DNA from: Methanomassiliicoccus luminyensis B10
GTDB lineage: Archaea > Thermoplasmatota > Thermoplasmata > Methanomassiliicoccales > Methanomassiliicoccaceae
Assembly (NCBI RefSeq): GCF_000308215.1
Contig: NZ_CAJE01000013.1
Span: 124,001-188,000, forward strand
Reading direction: 5' to 3'
Length of the DNA stretch: 64,000 bases
Positions 25,739 through 34,694 of the stretch are shown here, one piece after another. How positions within the stretch are numbered: the stretch's first letter is position 1; every line of letters begins with the position of its first letter. Below the pieces are notes generated by a model that was not told the DNA's origin, made no database searches, and worked only from the letters and a program-made list of their open reading frames with translations. Position numbers and translations under genes: made by a program.

Positions 25739-28045
25739 ATGAAGCGTATTATGAGCATCAAGAATCTTGGAGTAGACGATATACCAATCGCGGGCGGAAA
25801 GGCGGCCAACCTCGGGGAGCTAACGGGAGCAGGCTTCGACGTCCCTCCCGGGTTCGTGCTGACCACCGAATCATATGACTATTTCATGGAACACAATGAC
25901 CTGACCGGCGTCCTGGAGTCCACTATGAAGGATCTGGACGTCAACTCCGATGCCGCGCTACAGGAGGCCTCGCACACCATCCGCACCGCCTTCGAGAAGG
26001 GGACCATCCCCAAGGACCTGGAGGTCGAGATCGTGGAGGAGTACAAGAAGCTGGGGAAGGGCAAGTATCCCCTGGTGGCGGTCCGCTCCAGCGCCACCGC
26101 GGAGGACCTTCCGACCGCCTCGTTCGCCGGTCAGCAGGACACCTACCTGAACGTGTCCGAACCCAAGTCACTCCTGATCTGCGTCAAGAAGTGCTGGTCC
26201 TCCCTGTACACCCCCAGGGCCATCTCTTATCGCGCCTCCAAGGACTTCGACCACAGCAAGGTCAAGCTGGCGGTGGTGGTGCAACGCATGATCAATTCCG
26301 AGCAGTCGGGCATCATGTTCACCATAGACCCCAATTCCGAGCTGCCGCACATCATCATCGAGGCCGGCTACGGCCTGGGGGAGGCATTGGTGGGAGGAAA
26401 GGTCACCCCTGACACTTACGTGGTGGACAAGTTCCACCGCAAGATCCTGAACAAGCGCATCTCCAACCAGTCCTGGAAGCTGGTGCGGGGCGAGAGCGGG
26501 GAGTGCGTCCGCTGCGACGTTCCCGTGGACAAAGCCAAGGGCCAGAAGCTCACCGACGAGCAGATCCTGGAGCTTGCGGAGATCGGTAACCGCATCGAGA
26601 TGCACTATGATCGCCCCATGGACATCGAGTGGGCCATGGAGGGCGGGGAGATGTACGTCGTGCAGGCCCGCCCCATCACCACTGTTTCCGTCGGCAACGA
26701 CAGCAAGGGAAGCAAGGAGGAGGACAACAAGATGGAGTCGAGCCGCACCATCCTGGTGAAGGGACTGGGGGCCAGCCCCGGGACCGCCGGAGGCGTCGTC
26801 CGGATATACAACGAGGGAATGAGCCTGGACATCGTGAAGCAAGGTGACGTGCTGGTCACTCAGATGACCACGCCGGACATGGTGCCGGCCATGACCCGGG
26901 CCGCCGCCATCGTTACGGATGAGGGCGGGATGACCTGCCACGCCGCCATCGTCGCCAGGGAACTAGGCATCCCCTGCGTCGTCGGCGCTACCGACGCCAC
27001 CACCTCCCTGAAGGAAGGGATGGAGGTCACCGTGCACGGGCAGATGGGCGTAGTGTACGAAGGAGTGGAGAAGAACGAGGAGAAACCTGCCGCAGTGGCG
27101 GTGGCGACCTCCGTTTCTGTCCCGGTAACCGCGACCAAGATCATGCTCAACGTCGGAGTGCCCCAGAAGGCCACGGAGTACGCGGACCTGCCAGTGCAGG
27201 GGGTCGGACTGATGCGCATCGAGTTCCTCTTCACCTCCTATGTCCAGGAGCACCCCTGCGCCCTCATCGAACAGGGCCGGGAGGACGAGCTCGTGAACAA
27301 GCTGGCCCAGGGCATCGGGATCGTGGGGAAGGCTTTCTTCCCCCGGCCCGTGATACTGCGCACCTCCGACTTCAAGACCAACGAGTACCACGACATGAAG
27401 GGCGGGGCCAAGTACGAGCCGAAGGAGCAGAACCCCATGATCGGGTGGCGCGGCTGCTCCAGGTACGTCACCGATTCTTACCGCGCGGCGTTCGTGGCCG
27501 AGCTGAAGGCCATCAAGAAGGCCCGCGACGAGATGGGGCTGAAGAACGTGTGGGTCATGCTGCCGTTCGTCCGCACCGTCGACGAGGTCAAGAAGATCGA
27601 GAAGATGATGAACGAGGTGGGCCTCTATCGCAGCCGGGACTTCAAGCTCTATCTGATGGCCGAAGTTCCGGCCATCATCTTCATGGCCGAGGAGTTCGCG
27701 GAGGTGTGCGACGGCTTCTCCATCGGATCCAATGACCTTACCCAGCTGACCATGGGCGCGGACCGCGACTCCGACATCCTGGGCAAGATGGGATACTTCG
27801 ATGAGAGGAACGATGCGATAAAGCGCGCCATAGGCCACCTTATCAAGCACGCCCACAAGAAGGGAGTCCCGGTGGGCATCTGCGGCCAGGGCCCCTCCGT
27901 GTACCCTGAGTTCGCGGAGTTCCTGGTGCGCGAAGGCATCGACTCCATCTCCCTGAACCCCGATACCGTGGTCAAGAGCATCAGCAACATCGCGGCGGCG
28001 GAGCAGAGGCTCCTGCTGGAAGCGGTCAGAAGTCAGAAGCGGTAA
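25739..28045 (+). CDS. ppsA: Phosphoenolpyruvate synthase
   Basis: Converts pyruvate, ATP and water to PEP, AMP and phosphate, entry to gluconeogenesis. N-terminal ATP-grasp-like domain (GGKAANLGELTGAGFDVPPGFVLT, AVRSSATAEDLPTASFAGQQDTYLNV), central phosphohistidine domain with GGMTCHAAIVARELGIPCVVG, and C-terminal PEP-binding barrel ending with the catalytic Cys in GICGQGPS and SLNPDTVV. 768 residues from ATG 25739, in line with the family (about 760-800). Divergent from the por operon; the pair would turn acetyl-CoA into PEP. No regulatory PSRP gene nearby. Confidence 0.95.
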   Translation: MKRIMSIKNLGVDDIPIAGGKAANLGELTGAGFDVPPGFVLTTESYDYFMEHNDLTGVLESTMKDLDVNSDAALQEASHTIRTAFEKGTIPKDLEVEIVEEYKKLGKGKYPLVAVRSSATAEDLPTASFAGQQDTYLNVSEPKSLLICVKKCWSSLYTPRAISYRASKDFDHSKVKLAVVVQRMINSEQSGIMFTIDPNSELPHIIIEAGYGLGEALVGGKVTPDTYVVDKFHRKILNKRISNQSWKLVRGESGECVRCDVPVDKAKGQKLTDEQILELAEIGNRIEMHYDRPMDIEWAMEGGEMYVVQARPITTVSVGNDSKGSKEEDNKMESSRTILVKGLGASPGTAGGVVRIYNEGMSLDIVKQGDVLVTQMTTPDMVPAMTRAAAIVTDEGGMTCHAAIVARELGIPCVVGATDATTSLKEGMEVTVHGQMGVVYEGVEKNEEKPAAVAVATSVSVPVTATKIMLNVGVPQKATEYADLPVQGVGLMRIEFLFTSYVQEHPCALIEQGREDELVNKLAQGIGIVGKAFFPRPVILRTSDFKTNEYHDMKGGAKYEPKEQNPMIGWRGCSRYVTDSYRAAFVAELKAIKKARDEMGLKNVWVMLPFVRTVDEVKKIEKMMNEVGLYRSRDFKLYLMAEVPAIIFMAEEFAEVCDGFSIGSNDLTQLTMGADRDSDILGKMGYFDERNDAIKRAIGHLIKHAHKKGVPVGICGQGPSVYPEFAEFLVREGIDSISLNPDTVVKSISNIAAAEQRLLLEAVRSQKR

Positions 28046-28105
28046 ACCCCTTCGCGATGCGAGGCGGGCGGAGCACGAGCTGCCCGCCTGCCGGCCTTTT
28101 ACTTT

Positions 28106-28561
28106 TTATGACCTGTCCGAAAGCAGCTTCAGCCATTTCCTTTGCCGGTGGCGATAGAAGGACCTGCTCCAGAGGTATACTAGGCCGGTCAGTCGGCCGG
28201 CATAGATCTCCACCTCGTCGGTATAGCGTGTGGACGACGAGTCGATAGGGACGAGAGCGATCTTGTGGTTCCAGACCGGCACGGTCTTGTTGCCCTCAAC
28301 GGTCTGAACGGCAAGGCTGGCCTTGTCGAACTTTTTCACCTTGACGGTGTGCATCCCCATAGGAATTATCCCACAGACGCGCAGGCGGAAGCGAAGGACG
28401 GCGCCCTCTTCCCACGCGGTGCCCTCCTCAGGGTCGACGGGCGAGAACGCGGCATAGGGGGCCGCGACATATTGCAGTGTTTCCACTTGGACTAGCCGTG
28501 CCCATATCTCATCCGGCGTGGCCGGGAACACCGATGAAACGGTAATGACCTTCATCCTCAT
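28106..28561 (-). CDS. SRPBCC-fold (START/Bet v1-like) protein
   Basis: About 151 residues. Begins MRMKVITVSSVFPATPDEIWARLVQVETLQYVAAPYAAFSPVD, the usual opening of a polyketide cyclase/START-like domain, and ends with VPIDSSSTRYTDEVEIYAGRLTGLVYLWSRSFYRHRQRKWLKLL, the long C-terminal helix. Such folds bind hydrophobic ligands; no ligand can be named. ATG 28561 is preferred over ATG 28588 because a TATA-like CATATAACC is near 28610. Monocistronic, convergent with ppsA. Confidence 0.8.
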   Translation of the reverse strand: MRMKVITVSSVFPATPDEIWARLVQVETLQYVAAPYAAFSPVDPEEGTAWEEGAVLRFRLRVCGIIPMGMHTVKVKKFDKASLAVQTVEGNKTVPVWNHKIALVPIDSSSTRYTDEVEIYAGRLTGLVYLWSRSFYRHRQRKWLKLLSDRS

Positions 28562-28670
28562 TGAACGTCCCCGGGTGGATGCGCCCATGTTAAATTAAGT
28601 ATTGGTTATATGATCTATAGATGTTTCATTGTCCCAAAACAGTGGGAGATAGTGGAGCGGGCCTCGATCG

Positions 28671-29480
28671 TCACCGCGAGCTCACTTTCTCATCGTCCTT
28701 CATCAGCCGGGTGGCGACCCTCACCAGCGGGTGGTGATCGCCCTCGATGACCTTCACATCGTCCAGGGTCCTGACCCCCAGCTCCTCGGCCGATCTCTCC
28801 ATCCCCAGCTCGACGTCCCGGTCGAGCTCCAGCACGAAGGCCTGGAACTGCCGCACCCCCATGTCCCTGGCCGCCAGCACGCGGTGGTGCCCGTCCACCA
28901 GGACATAGTGGCTGTTCTTCTGGATCACGATGAGAGGCTCCACCAGACCCTTCCTTATCTCATACTGCCGCCCGCGGAGCTCGTCGGCGTAGACCTCATG
29001 CTGTGTGGGCCTTAGAGATTCGATGGGTATGATCCTCCGCTTCACCGCGATCTTGATGCCGTGCTTCTGCTCCAGGAAGGTCTTGAGCATGTTGATCTTA
29101 TTAGGGGTGGCCTTCTCGATGGCGGACCGTATTATGTCGATGTTGGAGAGCATCCCCACGGCCTTGCCGTCGGTGTCCACCACCGGCACGTTGCGCAGGC
29201 CGTAGCGGAACAGCACCCTGGAGGCATCGTCGATGTCCATGTCCGGGGTGACGGTAATGGTACCGACCCGGATGATGTCGCGTACCTTGACATCAGGGCG
29301 GTCGATGGCCCGCAGCAGCTCCTTGGCGGTGACGAAACCTATGATGTGGTCTCCTTCCGCCACCGGAAGCCCATGGAACTCGCTGTTGATCAGCTCCTGT
29401 CTGGCCTGTCCTACGGTATAATCCGGAGGGATCGACACTATCTCCGTGGCCATGTAGTCGCTGACCTTCTTTCCATCCAT
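28671..29480 (-). CDS. CBS-domain pair fused to a ParB/Srx-like domain
   Basis: 269 residues. Two CBS domains (about 8-60, VSDYMATEIVSIPPDYTVGQARQEL..., and 67-125, VRDIIRVGTITVTPDMDIDDASRVLFRYGLRNVPVVDTDGKAVGMLS) which usually bind adenine nucleotides, then a ParB-like domain (about 148-255) with VYADELRGRQYEIRKGLVEPLIVI and the VDGHHRVLAARDMGV motif. The DGHHR motif is the catalytic region in ParB/sulfiredoxin folds and also in the archaeal free serine kinase SerK, so a small-molecule kinase controlled by nucleotide level is as plausible as DNA partitioning. No ParA homologue is near. Confidence 0.82.
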   Translation of the reverse strand: MDGKKVSDYMATEIVSIPPDYTVGQARQELINSEFHGLPVAEGDHIIGFVTAKELLRAIDRPDVKVRDIIRVGTITVTPDMDIDDASRVLFRYGLRNVPVVDTDGKAVGMLSNIDIIRSAIEKATPNKINMLKTFLEQKHGIKIAVKRRIIPIESLRPTQHEVYADELRGRQYEIRKGLVEPLIVIQKNSHYVLVDGHHRVLAARDMGVRQFQAFVLELDRDVELGMERSAEELGVRTLDDVKVIEGDHHPLVRVATRLMKDDEKVSSR

Positions 29481-29530
29481 GGTGAAGCTCCTCGGCTATT
29501 ATCCAAGGACGCCCACATAAAGGTGATGTG

Positions 29531-29845
29531 ATGATTCGTGCGGCGGTAGAGAGGCCGGCAATCTTTTTCCGACCCCACGGCGATGGGGCGTCCCGGTCCA
29601 AGATGAAGCGCGAGGCCAGAAGCAAAGCGGAGGAACGGGCGACCTCGGTCCTCTATTACGAGGCCAGGTCGACCATCGCCGGGCCGTGCGGCCATCGACA
29701 CGGCACCAAGGAGGCCGCGGAGAAATGCGCCCGGAGCTTCGCTGCCAAGCACCGGAGGTTGCACCCCCTGAACAAGCATACCTACTGGCACGTGGCCGCG
29801 GTAGGGGAACGCGGGGTCCGCCGGCGGGTGACCGAGGACCTCTGA
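29531..29845 (+). CDS. Small basic hypothetical protein, 104 residues
   Basis: Preceded by AGGTGAT at 29521-29527, close to a perfect anti-SSU match, 3-4 bases before ATG 29531 (GTG 29528 also in frame). The C-terminal part AGPCGHRHGTKEAAEKCARSFAAKHRRLHPLNKHTYWHVAAVGE is regular and looks like a small folded unit with two Cys and five His that might bind zinc. The first 45 residues are less protein-like, so a later start (MKRE, 29603) cannot be excluded. Function unknown. Divergent from the CBS-ParB gene, 50 bases apart. Confidence 0.6.
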   Translation: MIRAAVERPAIFFRPHGDGASRSKMKREARSKAEERATSVLYYEARSTIAGPCGHRHGTKEAAEKCARSFAAKHRRLHPLNKHTYWHVAAVGERGVRRRVTEDL

Positions 29846-29987
29846 ACGGCCCACAGGGGGCGCGTCGGCCGGGATAAGGAAGCGCCAAGACCGTCGGATG
29901 TTGGACGGCCGCATCTCCCAGCATCTCCAGCAAGTGGTCCGGTTAGAAAAGCCATATATAGGACTTACATATTGTGGTCGAATGCAA

Positions 29988-30060
29988 GCCCTGGTAGTGT
30001 AGCGGCCTATCATGAAGCCCTGTCGAGGCTTCGACTCGGGTTCAAATCCCGACCAGGGCG
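29988..30060 (+). tRNA. tRNA-Asp (GUC)
   Basis: 73 nt, cloverleaf intact: acceptor GCCCTGG/CCAGGGC, anticodon stem-loop AAGCC-CTGTCGA-GGCTT with GTC at 30022-30024, T-arm CTCGGGTTCAAATCCCGA, discriminator G, followed by an encoded CCA at 30061-30063. A TATA box (CATATATAG, 29953-29961) lies about 30 bases upstream. No intron. Convergent with the AcuC-like gene. Confidence 0.97.
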
Positions 30061-30098
30061 CCACTCACGAATTCTCGACGTTTTTAAGCGCTGCGAAC

Positions 30099-31196
30099 TC
30101 AAGCGAAGCGTACCATCTCTTCTAAAAGGGGCAGCGAGTTCTTTCCGAGCGCCTCTATCGTCTCGTCCACCTTGACCTCGATCTCCCGGCCCGAGCGGGG
30201 ACCGCCGTGGTCATGCAGGCCCTCCAGCATATCGCGCACATCCTCATTCGCCCCTGCCAGGATGGAGAACATAATCGACCATGTTCGCCTGGTGGCGTCG
30301 ATGTCATAGCCTCCTCCGCCCACCACCAGGTACTTGCCGCCGCACAGCTCGTGCGCCAGCCCATGGGTCAGGCGGGCGATCTCCTCGTAGCCGCGGGTGG
30401 TGAGGCCCAGCCCGACCAGCGGGTCCTTGTAGTGGCCGTCCGCCCCGAACTGGTGTATGATCAGCTGCGGCCGGTACGCGCGCAGGGCGGGGACGGCGAT
30501 AGCCCGATACGCCTTCAGATACAGCTCGTCATCCGTCCCGGAGGGCAGGGGGACGTTGATGTTGCAGCCCTCCCCCTCGCCCTCCCCGATCTCCCCGGTG
30601 CTGCCGGACCCTGGAAAGAAGTAGCGTCCGAACCGGTGCAGGGAGATCGTCAGCACCCTTTCCCCATAGAAGATCTCCTGGGTCCCGTCGCCGTGGTGAC
30701 CGTCGATGTCCACCACCGCGATGCGCCGGAGCCCATACTCCTCCTGAAGGGCCCGCACGGCCACGGCGATGTCGTGGAAAACACAGAAGCCCGAAGCCCT
30801 ACCGGGGTGAGCATGGTGCAGCCCGCCCCCGGGATTGAAGGCGTGGTCGAACTCCCCCTCCATGATGCCCTTGGCGCCGCGAAGGGTCCCCCCGACCACA
30901 GACAGGGCGCCTTCGTACAGTCCCGGGACGGCGGGAGTGTCGCCGCGGTCCAGCTCGCCGCCCGCGGCACAGGTCCTCTCCACGAAGCGGACGTACTCGG
31001 GAGGGTGGACGGCGTTCAGGCGCCTCATGTCCACCGGGGTGGGGTCGATCACCCTAGCGCCGCATTTGTCGAAAACTCCCAGGGAGGCGACGGTGTCCAG
31101 GGTCAGCTTCTCCCGCACCGGCTGGAACGGGTGGCGTGGTCCGAACTGATAGCGCATGTAATCATCGCCATACAGGAACGCAGCGTTGCTGCTCAA
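30099..31196 (-). CDS. AcuC/histone deacetylase-family hydrolase
   Basis: Zinc hydrolase removing acyl groups from lysines or small molecules. Motifs: FNPGGGLHHAHPGRASGFCVFHDIA (double His charge relay), VVDIDGHHGDGTQEIFY (zinc ligands D and H), and HQFGADGHYKDPLVGLGLT (zinc Asp), closing with VVGGGGYD. 365 residues, close to AcuC of bacteria. In archaea likely substrates include acetylated chromatin proteins or acetyl-CoA synthetase; context gives no hint. ATG 31196. Stands alone between tRNA-Asp and the importer genes. Confidence 0.92.
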   Translation of the reverse strand: MSSNAAFLYGDDYMRYQFGPRHPFQPVREKLTLDTVASLGVFDKCGARVIDPTPVDMRRLNAVHPPEYVRFVERTCAAGGELDRGDTPAVPGLYEGALSVVGGTLRGAKGIMEGEFDHAFNPGGGLHHAHPGRASGFCVFHDIAVAVRALQEEYGLRRIAVVDIDGHHGDGTQEIFYGERVLTISLHRFGRYFFPGSGSTGEIGEGEGEGCNINVPLPSGTDDELYLKAYRAIAVPALRAYRPQLIIHQFGADGHYKDPLVGLGLTTRGYEEIARLTHGLAHELCGGKYLVVGGGGYDIDATRRTWSIMFSILAGANEDVRDMLEGLHDHGGPRSGREIEVKVDETIEALGKNSLPLLEEMVRFA

Positions 31197-31247
31197 GTCC
31201 CTCTCCCAGAGCGCTAGGGCCAGTCATCGCTAATAAAAGTGACCGCG

Positions 31248-32057
31248 TCAGACCGGAACGTCGGCGCCGCTGCAGGGGTAGGACCGCAGCACCGTCACGC
31301 CGTACGCGCCGGTGCGCTGGTCGAATTGCAGCTCGGCCTCGATGGAGAACACCTTCCTCATGTTGTCAGAGGTAAGGACCTCCGGCACCGCCCCCGCCGC
31401 CTGGACCGACCCGCCCTTCATCAGCACGATGTGATCGCAGTACCTCGCCGCCAGGCCGAGGTCGTGGGTGACGATGATCACCACCATCTTCTGCTTCTTG
31501 GCCAGGGAGTGGATCAGGTCCAGGATGTCCAGCTGGTGATTGATGTCCAGGTGGAGGGTCGGCTCGTCCAGGAGCATTATCCGGGGCCTCTGCGCCAGCG
31601 CCCTGGCGATGATGACCCTCTGCATCTCCCCGCCGCTGATGTCGCTGACCGGCCGGCCGGCGAGGTGCACCACGTTGGCCTTCTCCATGGCCTCCTTCAC
31701 GATGTCGATGTCCTGTTCGGTCTCCGGCTCGAACCTCTTCAGCGCCGGAGTGCGGCCCATCATGACGACGTCCAGGACCGTGAACGGGAAGTTCACGCCG
31801 CCGTTCTGCGGTACGACCCCTACTTGGAGCGCGATCTCCTTCTTTGACATCTTGGAGTGGTCCTTGCCCTCGATGAGCACCGTCCCCGAACTGGGGGAGA
31901 GGGCGCGGTTCATGCACTTCAGCAGGGTGGTCTTTCCCGACCCGTTGGGCCCCAGGATGCCGATGATCTCGCCCTCCCGGGCCTCCATGCTCACCCCGGA
32001 AAGCACTTCGGAGCTGTTGTAGCTGAATCGGACGCCGTTGACGGCGATCTGCACCAT
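31248..32057 (-). CDS. btuD: ABC importer ATPase (BtuD/FecE type)
   Basis: ATPase of a metal-chelate or cobalamin importer. Walker A GPNGSGKTT, Q-loop VGVVPQNGG, signature ISGGEMQR, Walker B IMLLDEP, H-loop IVTHD. A C-terminal extension of about 50 residues (after MKGGSVQAAGAVPEVLT, with FDQRTGAYGVTVLRS) is common in this subfamily. Follows the permease gene by one base. Substrate is either a corrinoid or an iron chelate; corrinoid is attractive for a methyl-using methanogen but unproven. Gene symbol is therefore provisional. Confidence 0.88.
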   Translation of the reverse strand: MVQIAVNGVRFSYNSSEVLSGVSMEAREGEIIGILGPNGSGKTTLLKCMNRALSPSSGTVLIEGKDHSKMSKKEIALQVGVVPQNGGVNFPFTVLDVVMMGRTPALKRFEPETEQDIDIVKEAMEKANVVHLAGRPVSDISGGEMQRVIIARALAQRPRIMLLDEPTLHLDINHQLDILDLIHSLAKKQKMVVIIVTHDLGLAARYCDHIVLMKGGSVQAAGAVPEVLTSDNMRKVFSIEAELQFDQRTGAYGVTVLRSYPCSGADVPV

Positions 32058-32058
32058 C

Positions 32059-33111
32059 TTACCACCCCATGGTCCGCTTGCGGGTCATCAACAGGTAAAT
32101 GAAGAACGGCGCGCCCAGCAGGGAGGTGATGATGCCCACCGGCAGCTCCGCGGGCGCGATGATAATCCGGGCCAGGGTGTCGGTCAGGACCAGGAACAGC
32201 GCCCCGCCCACTATGGAGCAGGGCAGCAGGATGCGGTGGTCCGGCCCCACCAGGGTGCGTATCACGTGCGGGATGATTAGGCCGACGAAACCGATGACCC
32301 CGGACACGGAAACGGCCATGGCGGTGACCAAGGACGCTGCCAGAAGCAGGACGATACGCACCTGGTTGACATTGATGCCCAGGTTCCCGGCCTGCTCCTC
32401 GCCGACCATCATGGCGTTGAGGTCGCGAGACAGCACCATCATCACCGAGCAGCCCAAGATTATAGCGGGAAGGGACACCAGTACCTGGTCCCAGGTGGCA
32501 TTGTTGAGCCCGCCCATGAGCCAGAACACCACTCCCGATAGCTGCTCCCCGGCGAAGTACTGCATCGCCGATACCAGGGCGCTGAACAGCGATCCGACGG
32601 CGATGCCGGCCAGGAGTAGGGTCTCCACCGGAACGTACCCATTGCGGGTGCGGGAGATGGAGTAGACCAGGAACAGCGTGACGAAAGAGAACACAAAGGC
32701 CATCGCGGGGATGGCGAAAGAGCCCCCGATCCACGATATGCCCAGCACCATCGCCAGGGCCGCGCCGAAGGCTGCGCCGGATGATATGCCCAGGACGGAC
32801 GGGGAGGCCATAGGGTTCCTGAACAAGCCCTGCATGGTCGCCCCGGCCACGGCGAGAGAGGCGCCCACCAGGCAAGCCAAGAGGATGCGCGGCAATCGAA
32901 GATTGACCACGATCCACCGGTCCGTGTCGGAGGCCCCTCCGATCAGGGACGCCAGGACATCATGGAACGGGATGGATACCGCGCCTATCCCCAGGCAGAC
33001 CATGATGGTGGCCGCTAGCACTAGGACCAGGCCGACCAGTGTGATGGCCCACTTTAGAGCCCTGGTGCTCTGGAGCTCTGCGATGTTTAGTGCCTCCGTG
33101 CTAGTGGTCAC
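32059..33111 (-). CDS. btuC: ABC importer permease (BtuC/FecCD type)
   Basis: Integral membrane subunit of 350 residues with about ten hydrophobic helices. Family motifs are clear: LRLPRILLACLVGASLAVAGATMQGLFRNPMASPSVLGISSGAAFGAALA and, near the end, GFVGLIIPHVIRTLVGPDHRILLPCS and ELPVGIITSLLGAPFFIYLL. Works as a homodimer with the ATPase encoded next, receiving substrate from the binding protein encoded upstream. Sits 58 bases after the binding-protein gene. Confidence 0.93.
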   Translation of the reverse strand: MTTSTEALNIAELQSTRALKWAITLVGLVLVLAATIMVCLGIGAVSIPFHDVLASLIGGASDTDRWIVVNLRLPRILLACLVGASLAVAGATMQGLFRNPMASPSVLGISSGAAFGAALAMVLGISWIGGSFAIPAMAFVFSFVTLFLVYSISRTRNGYVPVETLLLAGIAVGSLFSALVSAMQYFAGEQLSGVVFWLMGGLNNATWDQVLVSLPAIILGCSVMMVLSRDLNAMMVGEEQAGNLGINVNQVRIVLLLAASLVTAMAVSVSGVIGFVGLIIPHVIRTLVGPDHRILLPCSIVGGALFLVLTDTLARIIIAPAELPVGIITSLLGAPFFIYLLMTRKRTMGW

Positions 33112-33169
33112 GTTGTCCGTTCCTCCAATGTATCCTAGGTCCGCCCTGTGGCCGCCTCGGCTGAAGGGG

Positions 33170-34102
33170 TCAATCGAACAGCTCCGGGTGGAACCATTTC
33201 GCCAAGTTCTCCAGGGCGTCCACCATGCTTGGGCTGGTGGTTATGGTCCCATCGGCGATGCGATATATCTGGTTCTTGGATACGGCCGTCACGCTTGGCG
33301 ACAGAAACGAGACCAGGTCGGCGGTGGCCCTGCCGCCGTTCTCGATGACGATTATATCTGGGTCCCTATCATTGATGATGGATTCCTGGACGTCCCAGGT
33401 ACCGGACACGTCGTTACATATATTGATCCCGCCAGCCATGACCATTAGCTCATCGGATATTGTGCCGCTACCGGCAGCCCGTCCTCCCATGGTCTTGAGC
33501 TCGAGGTAGACCCGGGGCTTTTGCGAGTCGGAAAGGGTTGACGTCATCGCGGTGATGGTGTCAATGCGTTCCTGCATGCCGCTCACTAAGGCAGTGGCGT
33601 TCGCCTCTTCCCCAATAGCCGTGCCAAGGCGGGAGATGGTGCTCAGTACGGTGTCGACGTTCGTTGGGTTAAACGCCAGGACAGTTATGTTGGCCTTCTC
33701 CATGTTGCCGATGAAGGACTGGTACATATTATAGTTCCAGATTATTACGAGGTCCGGATCATGGGCGAGGATCGATTCCACGTTCAGGCTGCTTACCTGG
33801 TTTAGATTGATGATGCCGCTCGCGGCATACGGTGCCAGCCACATGCTGGAATAATCCGCCGCCACGACAGCGTCGATGCGGCCCAGGTCAAAGATTATCT
33901 CAGTGAACGAGGAGCCCAGCGAGACTATCCTTTCAGGAGCCTTAGCCAAGGTCACGTTCTTGCCCCGGTCATCTATGATCGATATGCCGTCCCCGCCAGG
34001 GCCATCGTCCGGGCTGCCGCCCAAGAGCGCAAACGCCGCCGCCATGCTGGCCACGAGCAGCACGGCCACGATAAAAATCGCTATCAGTCCTCTTCTTGCC
34101 AT
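33170..34102 (-). CDS. btuF: Substrate-binding protein of BtuF/FecB-type importer
   Basis: Extracellular binding protein of about 310 residues, tethered by an N-terminal hydrophobic helix (LIAIFIVAVLLVASMAAAFALL) that lacks a lipobox Cys. The two-lobed class III fold shows in APERIVSLGSSFTEIIFDLGRIDAVVAADYSS, NVESILAHDPDLVII, IINDRDPDIIVIENG and the C-terminal NQIYRI section. ATG 34102 gives a clean signal/anchor; upstream codons in frame precede the RBS region. First gene of the importer operon, with a palindrome CGTAAC-AA-GTTACG just upstream of its TATA box. Confidence 0.88.
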   Translation of the reverse strand: MARRGLIAIFIVAVLLVASMAAAFALLGGSPDDGPGGDGISIIDDRGKNVTLAKAPERIVSLGSSFTEIIFDLGRIDAVVAADYSSMWLAPYAASGIINLNQVSSLNVESILAHDPDLVIIWNYNMYQSFIGNMEKANITVLAFNPTNVDTVLSTISRLGTAIGEEANATALVSGMQERIDTITAMTSTLSDSQKPRVYLELKTMGGRAAGSGTISDELMVMAGGINICNDVSGTWDVQESIINDRDPDIIVIENGGRATADLVSFLSPSVTAVSKNQIYRIADGTITTSPSMVDALENLAKWFHPELFD

Positions 34103-34179
34103 TGAAATCCCCTTGTCCGTCCCGGGGCCGTTCGGCGGACCGGAACGAGTGTAAATGGTAAGCGGCATAAATAGATTGG

Positions 34180-34193
34180 CGTAACAAGTTACG
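34180..34193. promoter_or_regulatory. Palindromic operator upstream of the importer operon
   Basis: CGTAAC-AA-GTTACG is a perfect 14-bp inverted repeat located just upstream of the minus-strand TATA element (complement of CATAAATA, 34166-34173). One more half-site CGTAAC lies at 34201-34206, two helical turns away from the first half-site. It differs from the TTTAGG iron-type box seen at feo and at the ABC pair, so a separate regulator is likely. No matching regulator gene is nearby. Confidence 0.6.
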
Positions 34194-34285
34194 ATACCCC
34201 CGTAACACTATGCCCCCTCCAGGCGCTTCGACACCGCGTATGCCGCATTAACAAAATTTTTTAACTAGCTCTCTATGCTCTATTC

Positions 34286-34645
34286 ATGCGTTGCCTGCTG
34301 CGCGGCAAGATCCACCGCGCCGTCATCACCGACGCCAACCCCGAGTACGTGGGGAGCATCACCATCGACCAGGACCTCCTGGAAAAGTCCGACATCTGGG
34401 AAGGGGAGAAGGTCCTGATAGCCGATGTCGACAACGGTGCCAGGTTCGAAACATACACCGTGGTAGGCAAGCGCGGCTCCGGAGTCATATGCGTCAACGG
34501 CGCCGCGGCCAAGCTGGTGAAGCAGGGCGATCGCATTATAATCATGGCCTTCGAGTATTCCGACAAGCCCATCGCGCCCAGGATAGTACTGGTCAACGAC
34601 AAGAACCAGTGCGTAGAGCTCCGGCGGTCCATCGTGTCGGATTGA
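34286..34645 (+). CDS. panD: Aspartate 1-decarboxylase, pyruvoyl type
   Basis: Makes beta-alanine for coenzyme A from aspartate. The self-cleavage site is the Gly-Ser in [11 protein letters not shown] (S25), which forms the pyruvoyl group; the preceding [12 protein letters not shown] and later [19 protein letters not shown] are standard for bacterial PanD. 119 residues. Many archaea instead use a PLP-dependent decarboxylase (MfnA-like), so this looks like a gene acquired from bacteria. ACAAAATTTTTTAACTAG upstream (34251-34268) provides a TATA element about 25 bases before ATG: leaderless. Confidence 0.93.
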   Translation: MRCLLRGKIHRAVITDANPEYVGSITIDQDLLEKSDIWEGEKVLIADVDNGARFETYTVVGKRGSGVICVNGAAAKLVKQGDRIIIMAFEYSDKPIAPRIVLVNDKNQCVELRRSIVSD

Positions 34646-34694
34646 GAGCGTTCATTTTATACAGACCATTGAGATTGAGGGACCAGGCGGTCCA

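Noticed and set aside
29438-30064. 208-codon minus-strand frame crossing tRNA-Asp
   Set aside because: It runs through a perfect tRNA gene and has random composition.
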